From assembly GCA_963422465.1 (NCBI GenBank), contig OY730172.1:4154001-4218000 (forward strand): a stretch of DNA of 64,000 bases, given 5' to 3'. Both the position numbers and the translations under genes were made by a program. The notes below the pieces were generated by a model. It had not been told where the DNA came from. It ran no database searches and saw only the letters and a list, made by a program, of their open reading frames with translations. This document shows, one piece after another, positions 36,170 to 48,110 of this stretch; position 1 is the stretch's first letter, and each line of letters starts with the position of its first letter. The DNA comes from Lichina pygmaea. Lineage: Eukaryota > Ascomycota > Lichinomycetes > Lichinales > Lichinaceae.

Positions 36170-37252
36170 CGTAAGTTCGTTCGCAATGTATTGCCGAGTC
36201 GGTAATTTTGCGTGTCTTATTACTTTTGACACTATCCAGCTATTTGGAGTCCTGACGGCAGCGACACTCGAGGTCTGCCAGGAGATCGCACTGCTCGCTG
36301 ATACCTTGAAGTCTTCAGATACTTGTTCCCTCCCTCCAGCTTGATGATCTTCTGGATGGCGTGAGGGATCTGCTCAATCCAACACTGGATCTCACTTTGT
36401 GGGAGCTTATCCCAGCACTTGAGCCATACTTCTTCTGCTCGGCCTTGACATTTCAGAGAACCACTCTTTGTTGTCACCCACTTCACCCATGGCCAGCATG
36501 GCTCAATGGCGTTCAGATCTGGTGAGTTGCCTGGCCAGTCCAAGCGCTCAAGGCCGTACTCTCCAAAAAGAGCAAGGTTATGCGGGGAAACATGAGGTGT
36601 TGCTCTGTCCTCTTGCACAATTGTCTTGGGTTAATCCTTCTAGCATTCCTGAGTGAAGGTTAGGAGCTTCTGGTGTAGGATGATCTTGCCGTATCGATAC
36701 TAATCAATTCCTCCTTTGCCTTGTTGTACAACCTTACCTCTTTTGGCTGTGAAGTGCTATTGGGGTGTCTATCCTGCAGGCTTTTGTCAGAGATCACAAT
36801 CTCCCTTGCAATTTCTGCTGCTGACATCTCTCAGGATTCATGGGTTGCTTGTACAAGCTCCAGCATCTGCTTCTCCTTCTCCTTGTCTATCACTTCAGGC
36901 CGGCCAGTCTTTGGTGCATCCTGCACATGTTCTCCTGTGATCTGCTTGGAGACTGATAGGTTGAATCCTCGCTCTCTGGCCTTTCTGCAGAGTTGTGTGA
37001 TCTGCGACAAGGATATTCCAGTAATACTGCTGATTTCAGCATGAGACTTACCTTCTTCAGCCAGAGTAAGAGCCTGGACTCAGTCTGCAACAGTGTAGTT
37101 CTTCGTCTTCAGCATTTTGTGGGTGAGTTGATCAAGTTGGTCAAGTCGGTCGAGTCGGTCGGTCGAGGATCAGCTTTCTACCGTGGTTTACCCGAAAATT
37201 CATGAGACCACCAAAAGTATTGAGCCGGCAATACTTTGCGAAGGAACTTACG
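36170..37252 (-). mobile_element. Tc1/mariner DNA transposon, decayed
   Basis: A 1083-bp element flanked by TA (36168-36169 and 37253-37254). The terminal inverted repeats match at 27 of 31 positions by eye. The left one begins CGTAAGTTCGTTCGCAA and the right one, read inward, begins CGTAAGTTCCTTCGCAA, both continuing to TATTGCCG. The transposase lies on the minus strand. The element fills most of the MLH1 upstream region. Confidence 0.9.
36232..37115 (-). pseudogene. Tc1/mariner transposase remnant
   Basis: Starts at ATG 37115 (MLKTKNYTVAD). A helix-turn-helix region follows (ALTLAEEGKSHAEISSITG, ISLSQITQLCRKARERG). The C-terminal part reads MQEDRATPHVSPHNLALFGE, LDWPGNSPDLNAIEPCWPWV, which holds the second Asp block (DLN) and the WPGNSPDLNxIE signature of the DDE transposase. 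At least two in-frame TGA codons near the start replace what look like CGA codons, C-to-T changes of the RIP type, and frame changes occur in the middle. It cannot encode an active transposase. Confidence 0.85.
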
Positions 37253-37254
37253 TA

Positions 37255-37602
37255 GTTACGAAAGTTCTGGGATTTTCTACGAGTATGTTCCGACATCAGC
37301 CTTGGCCAGTACAGAGTACGTTCAGAGGTACATATCTCATATGTATGAGGTATCTCTTAGAGTGGTATGTACGTACCTCGTAAGTATGTACTCCATACGT
37401 ACGTATTACGTACCTGACTCTCAAACTGCAAGCTTCGGGCTGACACCGTTGACTCGACATCCCAGCATCGTGAGGCGGCGCCGGCGCCGACTGCGAAGCC
37501 ATCGAAGCCATCAGGTCTCGTATCTAATATATCGAGCCACACACATGCTAGAGCTCCGAATTCCGGCTCCTTCGGAGCAGGAAGAACGGCCGTTCACTCG
37601 CA
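37255..37602. promoter_or_regulatory. upstream region of glycosyltransferase gene, TACGTA-rich
   Basis: 348 bp between the mariner end and the next start codon, with a dense cluster of TACGTA/GTAC palindromes at about 37310-37420. It is presumably promoter. Confidence 0.45.
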
Positions 37603-39800
37603 ATGCCTCTGTCGCATCGCAGATATGGACAAGACGAAGAGCTGGCAAGGAGATATGACGACGATGCGAAGCCGAGGATCAAGCATTTACCCACCCCAGC
37701 ATGGCTTCTCTCACCGCGCCTCCGTCGACGGAGGCTGCTGACCGTCGGCACGCTCTTCGTGCTCGCCTTTGTGCTCTACCAGTTCTCGATCAGAATCCAG
37801 GCATTTGACGAGAGCCGCATCTCGTCGTCAGCCTTTCGGTTTCGCGACATTCTCCCTGCAGGCGATGCAGGCCATCTGGCTCGTGCTCCCCCTCATACCG
37901 ATGGCGATCCTGAAAGCACACAGCACTACTTTGATGGTCCTCTGCACTTCTACAAGCTGCCCCTGTCACTTCAGAAGATCTCAAGACAGACTGGCCATCC
38001 GTCGGCGAAGCAGGGTGTGCTGTTCGCGGCTGGCAGTCTCAAAAGTGCGGCGGCACTCATTCCGCTGGCCTGCGAGATGGCGCGCTGGAGACGCAATGAT
38101 GTGCATTTTGCGCTCATGGGAAGAAATGACGTCTCGTTGGAGGACATTGAGAGGATCAACGGCGTTGGAGATATCTGCGACATCAGCTGGCATGGTGCGT
38201 CATTCGAGTCTCGTTAGACGGAACTGGCTGTTGATTGAAGAAACATTGTAGATGCTCGTCCAGACTACGCACCATACAGCTCGGATGCACGCCTGAAGCT
38301 CGGCGTTGAAGAAGCCCTGGCCGGGCTGCAGAAATTCCTTCAGCCCCAGGTTGCCCTTGTCGACGGCTCCGATCGAGAAGATGAGCTCCTTCTTCAAACG
38401 GTATCCCAAACGGCTCATGCGGTGTCTTTGCCTGTGATCCGGCTGCCCGCGAACGCCGTCGAGACCTTGATGTGGATTACCAGGCTCGACAGCAGCTCGC
38501 TGAGTGGTTGGTGTGCCGCAATCTGAGTTGGTGCTCAGCGCGAATATTGACCTGTCGCATAGTGTGGAACAAGGTGGAGATTGAGATACTCATTCAGGCG
38601 GCCGAGAGATCCTCGGGAGGATTGATCCGACTGCTCAAGTCGCTGGATGCGGCTGACTACATCTCGGACTATCCGCCGGCCATCACCGTGGATCTGCCTC
38701 CTGTCATCGACCCATCTACCCGAAACTTCCTTGATGACTTCAAGTGGCCTCCCCAATCGTCAGTCGACCATCAGAATTGCAATCGACTGACTCTGCGCCA
38801 TCGTCTCCGGCACGCCATTTCTGAGGATGACGTGCGCGCTCAATATATCGAGTCGTTCTATCCCACGACTCCCGATTCACATGTCCTCGTCTTATCGCCA
38901 CGCGTGGAACTCTCGCCGCTTTTCTACCACTACGCCAAGTACGCGTTGCTCGAGTACAAGTACTCGGCCTACGGCATGCTCGGACGGGAGAGGCTCGCCG
39001 GTTTCAGCCTCGATCCGCCTTCGTCGTACCTGAACGACAGCGGAACGTTCGTGCCGCTCCCGAACGCGGGGCTCGGCTCTCGGCCTCAAGCCCACGCAGA
39101 ACAGGTCTCGCCCCACCTGCTGTGGCAAGCACCGAACGCCGATGCCGCTCTCTACTTTGGCGACAAATGGGCCGAGTTCCACGATTTCACGCGCAGACGC
39201 CTCGAGGCACAGCAGACGCTGAAGAAACCGTCCGTCACGAGAAGCACCAGCCGCAGAAATCCGCGATGGACAGACCATCTTCTGGAGCTCTTCCGTCTCC
39301 GACCATACTACCTACTCTACCCGCCTCTCAGCTCCGCCAACCGACTGGTGGCCGTGGACAGCGAGCTACCACAGCAAATTAGTGTCGTGGTGGCCGGCTC
39401 GCCAGCTTTGCCCTCGTCGTCGCCCGAGCTCGATGACCAGACGTCGTACCTCTCGTCTTCGCAGAGCCCCGAAGGTCGTCTGACGACCTCGCACGCCACG
39501 CTCCTGGGGATGCTGCCCGCCGAAGGCGACCTGCCGGAGCTATACAGCATGCCGGTGCTATCGTCCGACGGGCAGCAGCGCGCTTCGCTCGACGATACCA
39601 CCGAGACGTCCGGCCTCGTGGCCGCCTTTCGCCGGGACGTTGGTGGATGCGCCGACGACGCGCACGTGCCGAACGTTCGCGACGAAGGTCTCGAGCTGCA
39701 TCGCACGACGGCCGATCTCTTCTGTCTGCAGGACGACGCCGAGGACGACGCGGCCGGACGAGTCGTGGCTGAACTCATCGTGGACGACGCTGTTTCATAA
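37603..39800 (+). CDS. type II membrane glycosyltransferase-2-like protein
   Basis: Exons 37603-38194, 38252-38506 and 38563-39800 (introns 57 and 56 nt), 694 aa. A basic cytosolic N-terminus precedes one membrane helix (LLTVGTLFVLAFVLYQF, about residues 46-62), giving a Golgi-type II topology. The luminal part has blocks I associate with the fungal protein annotated glycosyltransferase 2: AAALIPLACEMARWRRNDVHFALMGR, the CDISWHDARPDY join, QPQVALVDGSDREDE, ETLMWITRLDSSSLS, then EIEILIQAAERSSGGLIRLLKSLDAADY and DFKWPP. It ends with an acidic C-terminus. The substrate is unknown; a role in wall or surface glycan synthesis is inference. Confidence 0.85.
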
Positions 39801-41254
39801 GCAGGAGGCAACATTCTTCGGACGCTGGTGTCTACTACCTACCTACGTAGTCCCCTCAAGGAACGGCGTTTGCAGTAGCGACGGTGTTTCTCTCTTTCTG
39901 GATGCCTATCAGGCGTGAGAAGATCGCGGCGGAGGAAGTGGCGCATTCGCATTTGTCGTCGCATATTCACGGGAATGCTCTTGGGAGCGGCGCATGTCAT
40001 CTCCGACGGCGGTGCTTCGCTGCTTATGCCATTGCTGGGCGTTCGGTTCATCTCGCCTGTCGTCTTCTCCATTTGGAATCTTGGTTTGTCCAGTGCGCTG
40101 TTCACCACGATATTACCGTTGCCGCTCGAATATATCTTGGCCTTTTCTCGTTCGCTCGTTCGCTCGTCTGCCTGTCTGTCTGGCATTTCGTCTCTGGCGG
40201 GTCACCTGTGTCTCTGTCTGGTAATCCGTCTGACTAGCGATTCATCTATCTGACGTTTCATCAGTCTGTCTGGCGACGATGTACTGCCTGCCGAGTTAGG
40301 GATCGAACAGACGTATCCATCTTTGTTCGTGTGCACGTTCACCCTCTTACCAAAGCTAAGGGCAGCAGACAAGATCAAGGCAGACAAGGCCAAGGCCAAC
40401 TACATAAGTACAATACAACTCACCGTGACCCACAAGAGGACCGTCGCCCTTTCCAGGAACTGCCCTTCCAAGAATCGCTCTCTCGAGCACTACCACACCT
40501 ACTCTACAGCGCCGAAAAGACCCCCTTTGAGCACTCCCGTCCTTTGAGAGAAACGGCCGCCGGCTGGGTAAACGAGCCGCTTGGAAAAACGAGCCCCTTG
40601 GAGAAACAGATCCGTTGGGTAAAGGAGCCCGTCGAACGAGCCGGCGAGTTGGCTAGTTCAAGAACGCCTATGTGAAATTCGAGGGATGAGATTTGAGAGA
40701 AATGAGAAATATATATATATATAAAGACACATAGAAGAGAGAAAGATGGAGATGACAACATCATACGTAGGTACAGAAAATTCCGAGAGAAGAAAAGTTC
40801 TTTCCTGAAAATCTGAAGAGTCTGCCGCTGTAGAGAGAAGAGGTTTGACGGGCACGGAGAAAAGGTTTGATGTATGCCTTCGTACACGGGGCAAGGTTGG
40901 GTTGGCGAGGTGTGTATGTTTGCAGTCCTGTTTATTTCGTTGTAGCTTTCTGCGTCGTTTATACTGCCTCTTGCTTCCTGCTTCGTGTGTGCTGAGTTGA
41001 TGCGTTCTGCGTTCTGCGTTAGGCGTCCTACTCTGATATGGTGGGGAGATGCGGTGGCGGAAGATGGGGAGTGCCGGGTCTACAGATTACGAAGGGGACA
41101 CAGACGAGCAAAGCGATGGAGGAAGAAAGGATGGATTGATGGATTGATGAAAAGACGAGACAAGACGAGACAAGACAAGGCGGTCGGGAAGGTCGAACGT
41201 GGATATCCGGTATGCTAAATGCTTTATTACAGAGGACGCTGTGATCGATCCAGC
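39801..41254. other. convergent intergenic
   Basis: No gene seen. A short (TA)n run lies at about 40709-40722. The open frames here are unsupported. Confidence 0.6.
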
Positions 41255-44200
41255 CTAAGCTTCCCAGTTTGGATTCTGAAAGTCGTTGGTGGATGAGTTA
41301 GCTAGCGTCCACGCTTCATTTCCCTGATGGGTGTGTGGGTGTGTGCATGTGTGCGCGTAAATGATGAGCAAGATGTTGAACGTACCTTTCTCAAAATAAC
41401 CAGCCCCTCGAGCGTGCTGCTTAGGCTGATGTACTGCTCGTCCTCGAGTTCGGCGCGCTCACCGTACGCCAGCAATACGGGAGTGCTCTGGGTCTGCCAG
41501 CCCGTGATCGTCTTGGGACGTCCGGCTTGGCCGACGACGTCGACGGCCTGACCGACCCTGACGTTGACCGTCAGAGGCTTGAGGTCCTCGTCGAGAGTGA
41601 CGAGGAAGCGCGGATGCATGGCCGTGACGAGGTAGTAGAGCAGGTAGTGCGACTCGGCGAGGATGAACAGCTTGGCGTCGAGGAGCGCGACGAGCACGGT
41701 CAGGAGGCCGGCCGCGGCCACCCGCGAAAGCACTTGGCGGTCCGTGTGGAACGGATTCACCGACAGTGTGCCCTTGCCCATGTGCAACAGCCCTTGGGCG
41801 ATGCGAACCATGAAGAGCGACGACTGGTCCCGGTGGTAGTAGCTGGCCAGCTGTCGCAGCAGCTGCGCCAGTCGGGCGTTGTTCGTACCCGCACCCAGGA
41901 GGCCCATGGCGAAGATGGCGTTCACGGCAACGTCGTTGTCGTTGTCGTGGCTGTATCGCGACAGCGTGTCGTACACCTTCATCTGCGGGTTGCTCGGGCT
42001 GAGGAGCCCCATCGCCAACGGCACCGCCTTCCGGATGTTGGTCTCGCCGTAGTGCATGAGATGGCCGAACGTTCGCAGGATCATGTCCTGCCCAACCTCC
42101 TCTCCCATCGCGACGACGGCCAAACCGATGACAGCGTACGACTGGAGGAGCAGGTCTCCCTTCTCGTCGTAGTCGCCCTGGATGTGCTCGTTGCAGATGT
42201 GCAGGAGCTCCTGGATCTTGAGCACCGTGCCGGTTCCGGCCCATGCACAGACCTCGGCGAGCACCGCCGTGCCCTTGGCCATCGGATGCTCGTTGGCCTT
42301 GAGCGTCTCGAGGATGACGTCAACTTCCTCTTGCCTCCCAAAGTACAGCAGTGCCAGGCCAAGAGCCATGAAGCGCGTCCACTTGCTCTTCAGCTGGCTC
42401 GATCGTTCCTCGTCGAAGAAGGTCTGGATGATGGCTTCGCTGATCCCGCCGTTCGACGAGCCAACGAAAATCAGACCGAGCGACAACGTAGCCATGGCAG
42501 AGAGTTGCATGTCGAGCGACGTATCCCCGACGATGGGCAAGAGCCGGTCCAGCAGTTCTTCCTTGTTCGATCCGGCGTACGCGAGCCCGAGGCCCATGAT
42601 AGATGCCACTCGGATCGGCACGCTCTTGTTCTCTAGGCTGTCGCTATCGCCCAGCAGAGCCATGGCAGGGTCAGCATACAGATGGACGCCCGAGTTCATG
42701 ATGCCGATCGCCAGCATCGCCCCCGCCCGGATCTGGTTATCCGGCGCAAAGGTGTATTTGTCAATGTTGTCGAGACCATTTTCGACATCCCACTGTAGCA
42801 GCATCCCAGTTGAAGCGGTGGTCGACAGCATGCCTGACCGTCCATACGTCAGTATCCATCTTGCGCAGAGAACAATAAAACAAGGAGAAAAACCAGATTT
42901 CTGGAACGCCGACTACCTTCGTCCTTGGTCTTCCAGACCCAGCCCCCTCCGATGTCACCCTCGACCAGCATCATCGTGTCGTTACCGAATCCCGCGTTGG
43001 CGAAGGCGTTGACGAAGGCACTAGCCAGATTATGTCGTGCCGAGTCGACATTCGTCAAACCAGATACCCGACTGCTTTCCAGATGACTCTTGTATATATC
43101 CTCCGGCGTCTTGGGCTCGACGAGATTGAGCTCCTTCGCCAGATGCTTGAAGTGCTCTGGCAGTTTGGTGTTGTTCAAGCACTCGACGATCTCGGCGTCG
43201 TCTTCGGTCTCTTCCGGAAACTCCATCCATATCTGTTGCCGAGCGATCTGGAAGGCCATCTGCTTCTTCAAAGATTTATCATCGGTCGAGACGAAGTCGC
43301 GATAGATGAGGTCGATATCGTTCAGCCGAATCGCAAGCACGATCGCTTGGGCAAGCCGGTTGTACTGCTTGTAGATGTCGTGCGCCGTTCGGAGGAATTG
43401 CTGGTCTTCGGGAAAGGTGAGAAGGTTGACCATGCTGTAGACTATTAGCGCCGCACCGTAGCAACCCGGGACATGATCAAGGTCAAGCATACCTGACCAT
43501 GTACAGACAGACTCGTTGATAGTTGTTCTCGTCCAAGAATTGAGGGATCTCCTCGATGATCTCAAGGTCACTGAGGATATCGACCGCGTCTGCTTCTGCG
43601 TTGTGACTGAGGAAGAATGGAACGAGCGAGCGGGCAAGGTCGATCAGGTCCTGATGTGGCTTGTCGTCCGCTATTCGCTTCTGATACTCCTGACCGATCT
43701 CGAGCGCCAGATGACGAACGTACTCGTGTCCCCAGGAACCCACGTCGTCGGACGGGGCAAGAAGCCGGTACTTGAGCGTATCTAGACGGTCCTCGTCGGA
43801 ATAGGTCATACCGAGAACCGAGAGAACGTCTGCCAACGCGTCCTGGCACCGGGTCAAAACCATGCCCCCGCACGCGCGGACCCTATTCAACCCACCTTGT
43901 TCGGTCCTGACGGCCACTCCTCGTAGCGCTTTGTGAGACCTTCATAGTGAGGCCGTAGAAACTTGAGCGGCTTGGGTACCGCGGTCATCGACGACGTGGA
44001 CGTCCTGATGGCTGTCTTGATGGCTTCCAGGGCGGGTTGGTAGAGGTTAGTATCGGGCTCCTGCCAGACATTACATTAGCCCGGCTCGCGGAATGACGTT
44101 GGACGGAAGAGCCGCACCAACAGACGTTCCACCAGCATATCGAGCTCGCTCTTCAGCTGCTGGTCCTCTTCACTGAGCTCTTCTGTACCGCGGTCACGCG

Positions 44201-44442
44201 TCAGCATGCCGTACTACGTGCGGTGCGGGCGAGATGTCGCGCTCGGCGATGGAGGCCAGCAGCCTTCGACCACTATAGCAGTTCCCACCTTCTTTCGGCG
44301 CGCCATCCCCGTTTTCTTTGGACTTGCTGTCCTTGCCACCAGCAGGCCCTTCTTTCGATCGTGATCGCTCGAGGTCCTTGGTGTCGTCGAGCTTGCCTTT
44401 GCCTTTGTCGGCCGAAGTGGGGCGTTGATCGTCTTGCGCCAT
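41255..44442 (-). CDS. RPN1: 26S proteasome regulatory subunit Rpn1
   Basis: Seven exons on the minus strand: 44289-44442, 44118-44182, 43896-44060, 43493-43842, 42917-43434, 41386-42833 and 41255-41275, giving 906 aa, the normal size. Conserved blocks across joins include [92 protein letters not shown] and the PC-repeat toroid ([48 protein letters not shown]). The last exon is only 21 nt and encodes NPNWEA and the stop. Rpn1 is the largest base subunit, docking ubiquitin receptors and Ubp6. The N-terminus is Lys/Glu/Ser-rich and disordered. Divergent from RIO2. Confidence 0.97.
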
Positions 44443-44777
44443 GATCGTTCAGGCTGGGTACGCGATGAGCAGCCGGACGGATGGAGAAGGAAAGGCTGTC
44501 GAGATGTGTATGGACGAGGAGAGGTCTCCTAGGGGTCGCTGGAGGATGGTGGTTGAGCTAAAGTCCTCCCTAACAATTTGCAAGCGGACTGGATACGTAC
44601 TTTCTGATCTCTAGGCAGCTTTGACGCGCAGACGCGCTAGCCGCCAGCGCTTACGGTACGGTACCGATACGGTACGTACCCCCCGTACTCGTACCTATGT
44701 ACAGTACGTACTACCATCGAACCTCGAGATTGCACCTCCTTAAATCTCCTTCACCGGCAGCATAATATCCATCCACG
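44443..44777. promoter_or_regulatory. divergent promoter (RPN1 / RIO2), GTAC-rich
   Basis: 335 bp between opposed start codons. It carries a dense GGTACCGATACGGTACGTAC-type palindromic cluster at 44653-44712. I see no clear proteasome-associated control element (GGTGGCAAA) here. Confidence 0.5.
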
Positions 44778-46163
44778 ATGAGGCTCGACGTGAAATCTAT
44801 GCGCTACTTGGCGCCTGAGGACTGGCGTGTCCTCACAGCAGTAGGTCGCTTTTCTCAGTTGGCCAGGGATCTGTCGGTGGTCACATGCGCTTCAAAAACT
44901 ACGTTTGCTAAGACACCTCCCGCCAGGTAGAAATGGGAAGCAGAAACCACGAAGTCGTGCCGACGCCTTTGATATCTCAGATTGCGGGTCTACGCGGTGG
45001 AACTGCAGCGCACAGAAGTGTGTCGAATCTGGCCAAGCTCGGCCTCGTTGCAAAAGTAAAGAACGCCAAATGTACTACCTTAGACAGTCACTTCTAATCC
45101 CAAGCCTTTCATCTGTTGGACACTGTTGACTCTGTGTGCTTGAATAGACGATGGCTACCGCCTGAAGTATGGCGGCCTCGACTACCTCGCCCTCCACGCG
45201 CACCTCAAGAGCTCGGCCGCATATTCAGTGGGCAACCAAATCGGGGTCGGCAAAGAAAGCGATATCTTCGTGGTGGCCGCTGCATCTGGCACGCAACTGG
45301 TTCTGAAGATCCATCGACTAGGCCGCGTCTCCTTTCGAACGGTCAAGAACAACCGCGACTATCTCCGCAACCGAGCGACGGGGTCTTGGATGTACCTCAG
45401 CCGGTTGTCCGCCGCCAAGGAGTACAGTTTTCTCAACGCTCTATGGGACAATGGCTTCCCTGTTCCAAAGCCTGTGGCGCACAACCGACATACGGTGCTC
45501 ATGGAGTTTGTGGATGCCTTTCCTTTGCGGCAGGTCGCGTCGGTGCCCGATCCTGCGTGGCTTTACGCCGAGTTGATGGCCATGATCATGAAACTGGCAA
45601 AACACGGGCTGATACATGGAGACTTTAACGAGTTCAACATTCTGATCAAAGAAGAGCAAGAGGAAGCCGAGGGCGAGGGCGGGAAAATAAGACTAACTCC
45701 CATCCTGATCGACTTCCCGCAGGCGGTCTCTATCGATCACGCAGACGCTGAGATGTACTTCCAGAGAGACGTGCGTTGCATCAAATCGTTTTTCGAGCGG
45801 AAATACCGATTCAGCAGTGACGACCCGGGGCCTTTCTTCCAGGACGCCATTCGACAGGCGCACGGCAGGGGCTCAGCGCGACAACAAGGCGAGGGCGAGT
45901 CAAAGCGGCTGGATCTGGAAACGCAAGCCTCGGGCTTCTCAAAGAAGATGGTCCGGGACTGGGAAGTGTACATGAAGGGGGCCCGTGCCAAGGGGCATGC
46001 GAGGAACGGAGATGGCGATGAGGAGGAGGACGACGACGAGGTTGGTCAAGACCAAGATGAAGAAGACGAGGATGACAACGATGAGAATGACGACGACGAA
46101 GACGAAGACCAGAACGGCAAGTCCGTGATCAAGGCTGGCGAAATACCCAACGGCTGGGTATGA
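44778..46163 (+). CDS. RIO2: atypical serine kinase/ATPase Rio2
   Basis: Exons 44778-44840, 44927-45071 and 45148-46163 (introns 86 and 76 nt), 407 aa. The N-terminal winged helix ([39 protein letters not shown]) precedes the RIO kinase fold: QIGVGKESDIFVV (nucleotide loop), LVLKIHRLGR (Lys), then HGDFNEFNIL (catalytic loop) and LIDFPQAVSIDH (metal-binding Asp). The C-terminus has a long Asp/Glu run. Rio2 acts on cytosolic pre-40S ribosomes during the last steps of 18S rRNA maturation. The lengths and joins agree with the family. Confidence 0.97.
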
Positions 46164-46724
46164 CAAGGCGCAAGCCTGTTCAAAATACGAGGATATAGTA
46201 ATCTCAATCAGCTTAGCCGAGCAGCGCCATCTGTTCAACTAAACAAGCCCCGTTCAATGTGATTCTGTACGTAAGTAAGACACCTGGCAGAGCGAAACAA
46301 AACCTACGATTGTATTCCACTAGCGTTTCAACTCATTCTCTTCTTTCGGCATTTGCAGGGGGTCGTCCGTCCCATCCTGTGCTCTATCCTTATTCTTACC
46401 TGTTGGTGATGTTATTGTTGACGCATCGGGGCGTCCAGACATTGGGGCATCCAGACATTGGGGCATCCATACATTCAGCCAACCATCCATACATACAGCC
46501 AGCCATTCATACATCCAGCCATGCATCCAGCCATCCATACATCCAGGTATGCAGACATCAAAACACCAAGTCCTCAACACTTTTTCCCTTGTCGTGCAAC
46601 ACGTACCGGTAGTCCTCAAGCTGATACTGTACTTCCACACCAGCACCGTGAAGAATCACACTCGAGTAAGGAATCCCACACCAGTAAAAAAAGCACGTGC
46701 ACGTAACCGTGATAGCGTACCTCA

Positions 46725-46769
<45 letters not shown>

Positions 46770-48110
46770 TATGCAGTCCAACCACACACAATACCGTACT
46801 GAGTGTACTGTACTCTATGTACAAAGATAGTGTATTGGACACACTCACATCCACGATGCTCGTCAGATGATGATATACAAAGGGGTACAGTACTGGTGTG
46901 TACAGAGATAGATACTTGTCTGCAAAGATTTACAGATACCAGATATGACTACATATCAGTAACACCTGTGTCTGTTAAATACTATAGATGGGTAAGGGGA
47001 TGGTCTTGTTGCTGGTTATGCGGTACCATGCGGTGTCATGCAGTGCCATTAACCTCTATTCAGTGCTGTAAGAAGCACTGCAAACCTTGTTGCCAATCTT
47101 GTTTATTCATCTGTTTGTTCATTTGTTCACGAGTAAAGATCTTCAAGGCCCAGTGTATCTGTGTCTGTGTATGTGTCTGTATTGGGACTGGCATCTGACA
47201 TCTAGCACCTAGCATCTAGCATCTAGCATCTAGCATCTTGTCGATAGAGGAGTAACCAGAGCTGAACAGATGTCACAAGCATATGTACATTTTCCGTACT
47301 GTAGCTTGATCGATACACCTACTACTCAGCACACCTCGACATGTATAGTACAATGCAATCGTTGGAGAGTGAAGAACGTGGGCAGAAAGATGGAACCGCA
47401 AGTCCAATGCCACCTTCGTACTTGCATTAGTCCTTTACGGGGAAAACTACTCACGGAGTGGGACGATATCCCGGTGGAGAAAATTATGAACATGCCAATG
47501 AAGCTGCCGTCGTATGCTGTATCCTTTTCTCCTCCCATTATCTACCTTTTATCTGGTCAATGCTTCGCTTCCTAGCTCCCTCACAAAGCTGGCGTCAATG
47601 CATGTCAATCTTCTCTTCCCTTAATGCTGTTCATTCTCCTCTTCATCCTCCTCCTCCTCCTACTCTTCTTCGTTCCCTCCCCCCTTTTTCGCAAATAACA
47701 GCAGTTACAGAAATCGAAAACAGAGCAACCATTGAATAACAAGACAAAGCGCAGGCAGAGGTGGGGGGGGGGGGAAATTAGACGCGAGGATGACAACGTC
47801 GCCCGAGATGCCGCCCATCTGGCCGCACCCCTTATCTTAGTCCCAGAAGCCCGTTGAGCTGAAAGATTGGCTTAGTGTTCGAACAAGAGCACCGCGAAGA
47901 TCCTGGCGGCACCGGCTTGGCGACTATGCTGCTGTGTCGTAGATCAGGCCTCCGCAACGACGGTAGGGCCGCCGAGCGTCGAGTATGTGTCGCCATATGC
48001 AATCGAAGGGGAGGCTCGATGGACCGGCGTGTTCTCGTCGACGGTCGTGCCGGAAAGACGAGGCGTAGCGTCGGATCTGGCAGAGAACGTGTCAGCCACG
48101 AAGGACCCAG
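46164..48110. other. convergent intergenic with satellites
   Basis: 1.9 kb with no gene recognised: degenerate CATCCAGCCATCCATACAT-type repeats at 46440-46550, a (CA)n microsatellite at 46721-46767, and a TCTAGCA(C/T)C array at 47200-47237. Confidence 0.65.
46721..46767 (+). repeat. (CA)n microsatellite
   Basis: About 20 CA dinucleotides with a single T interruption near the left end. Confidence 0.95.

Noticed and set aside
41527-42636. 369-aa open frame on the plus strand opposite RPN1
   Set aside because: Shadow of the RPN1 PC-repeat exon; no recognisable motif.
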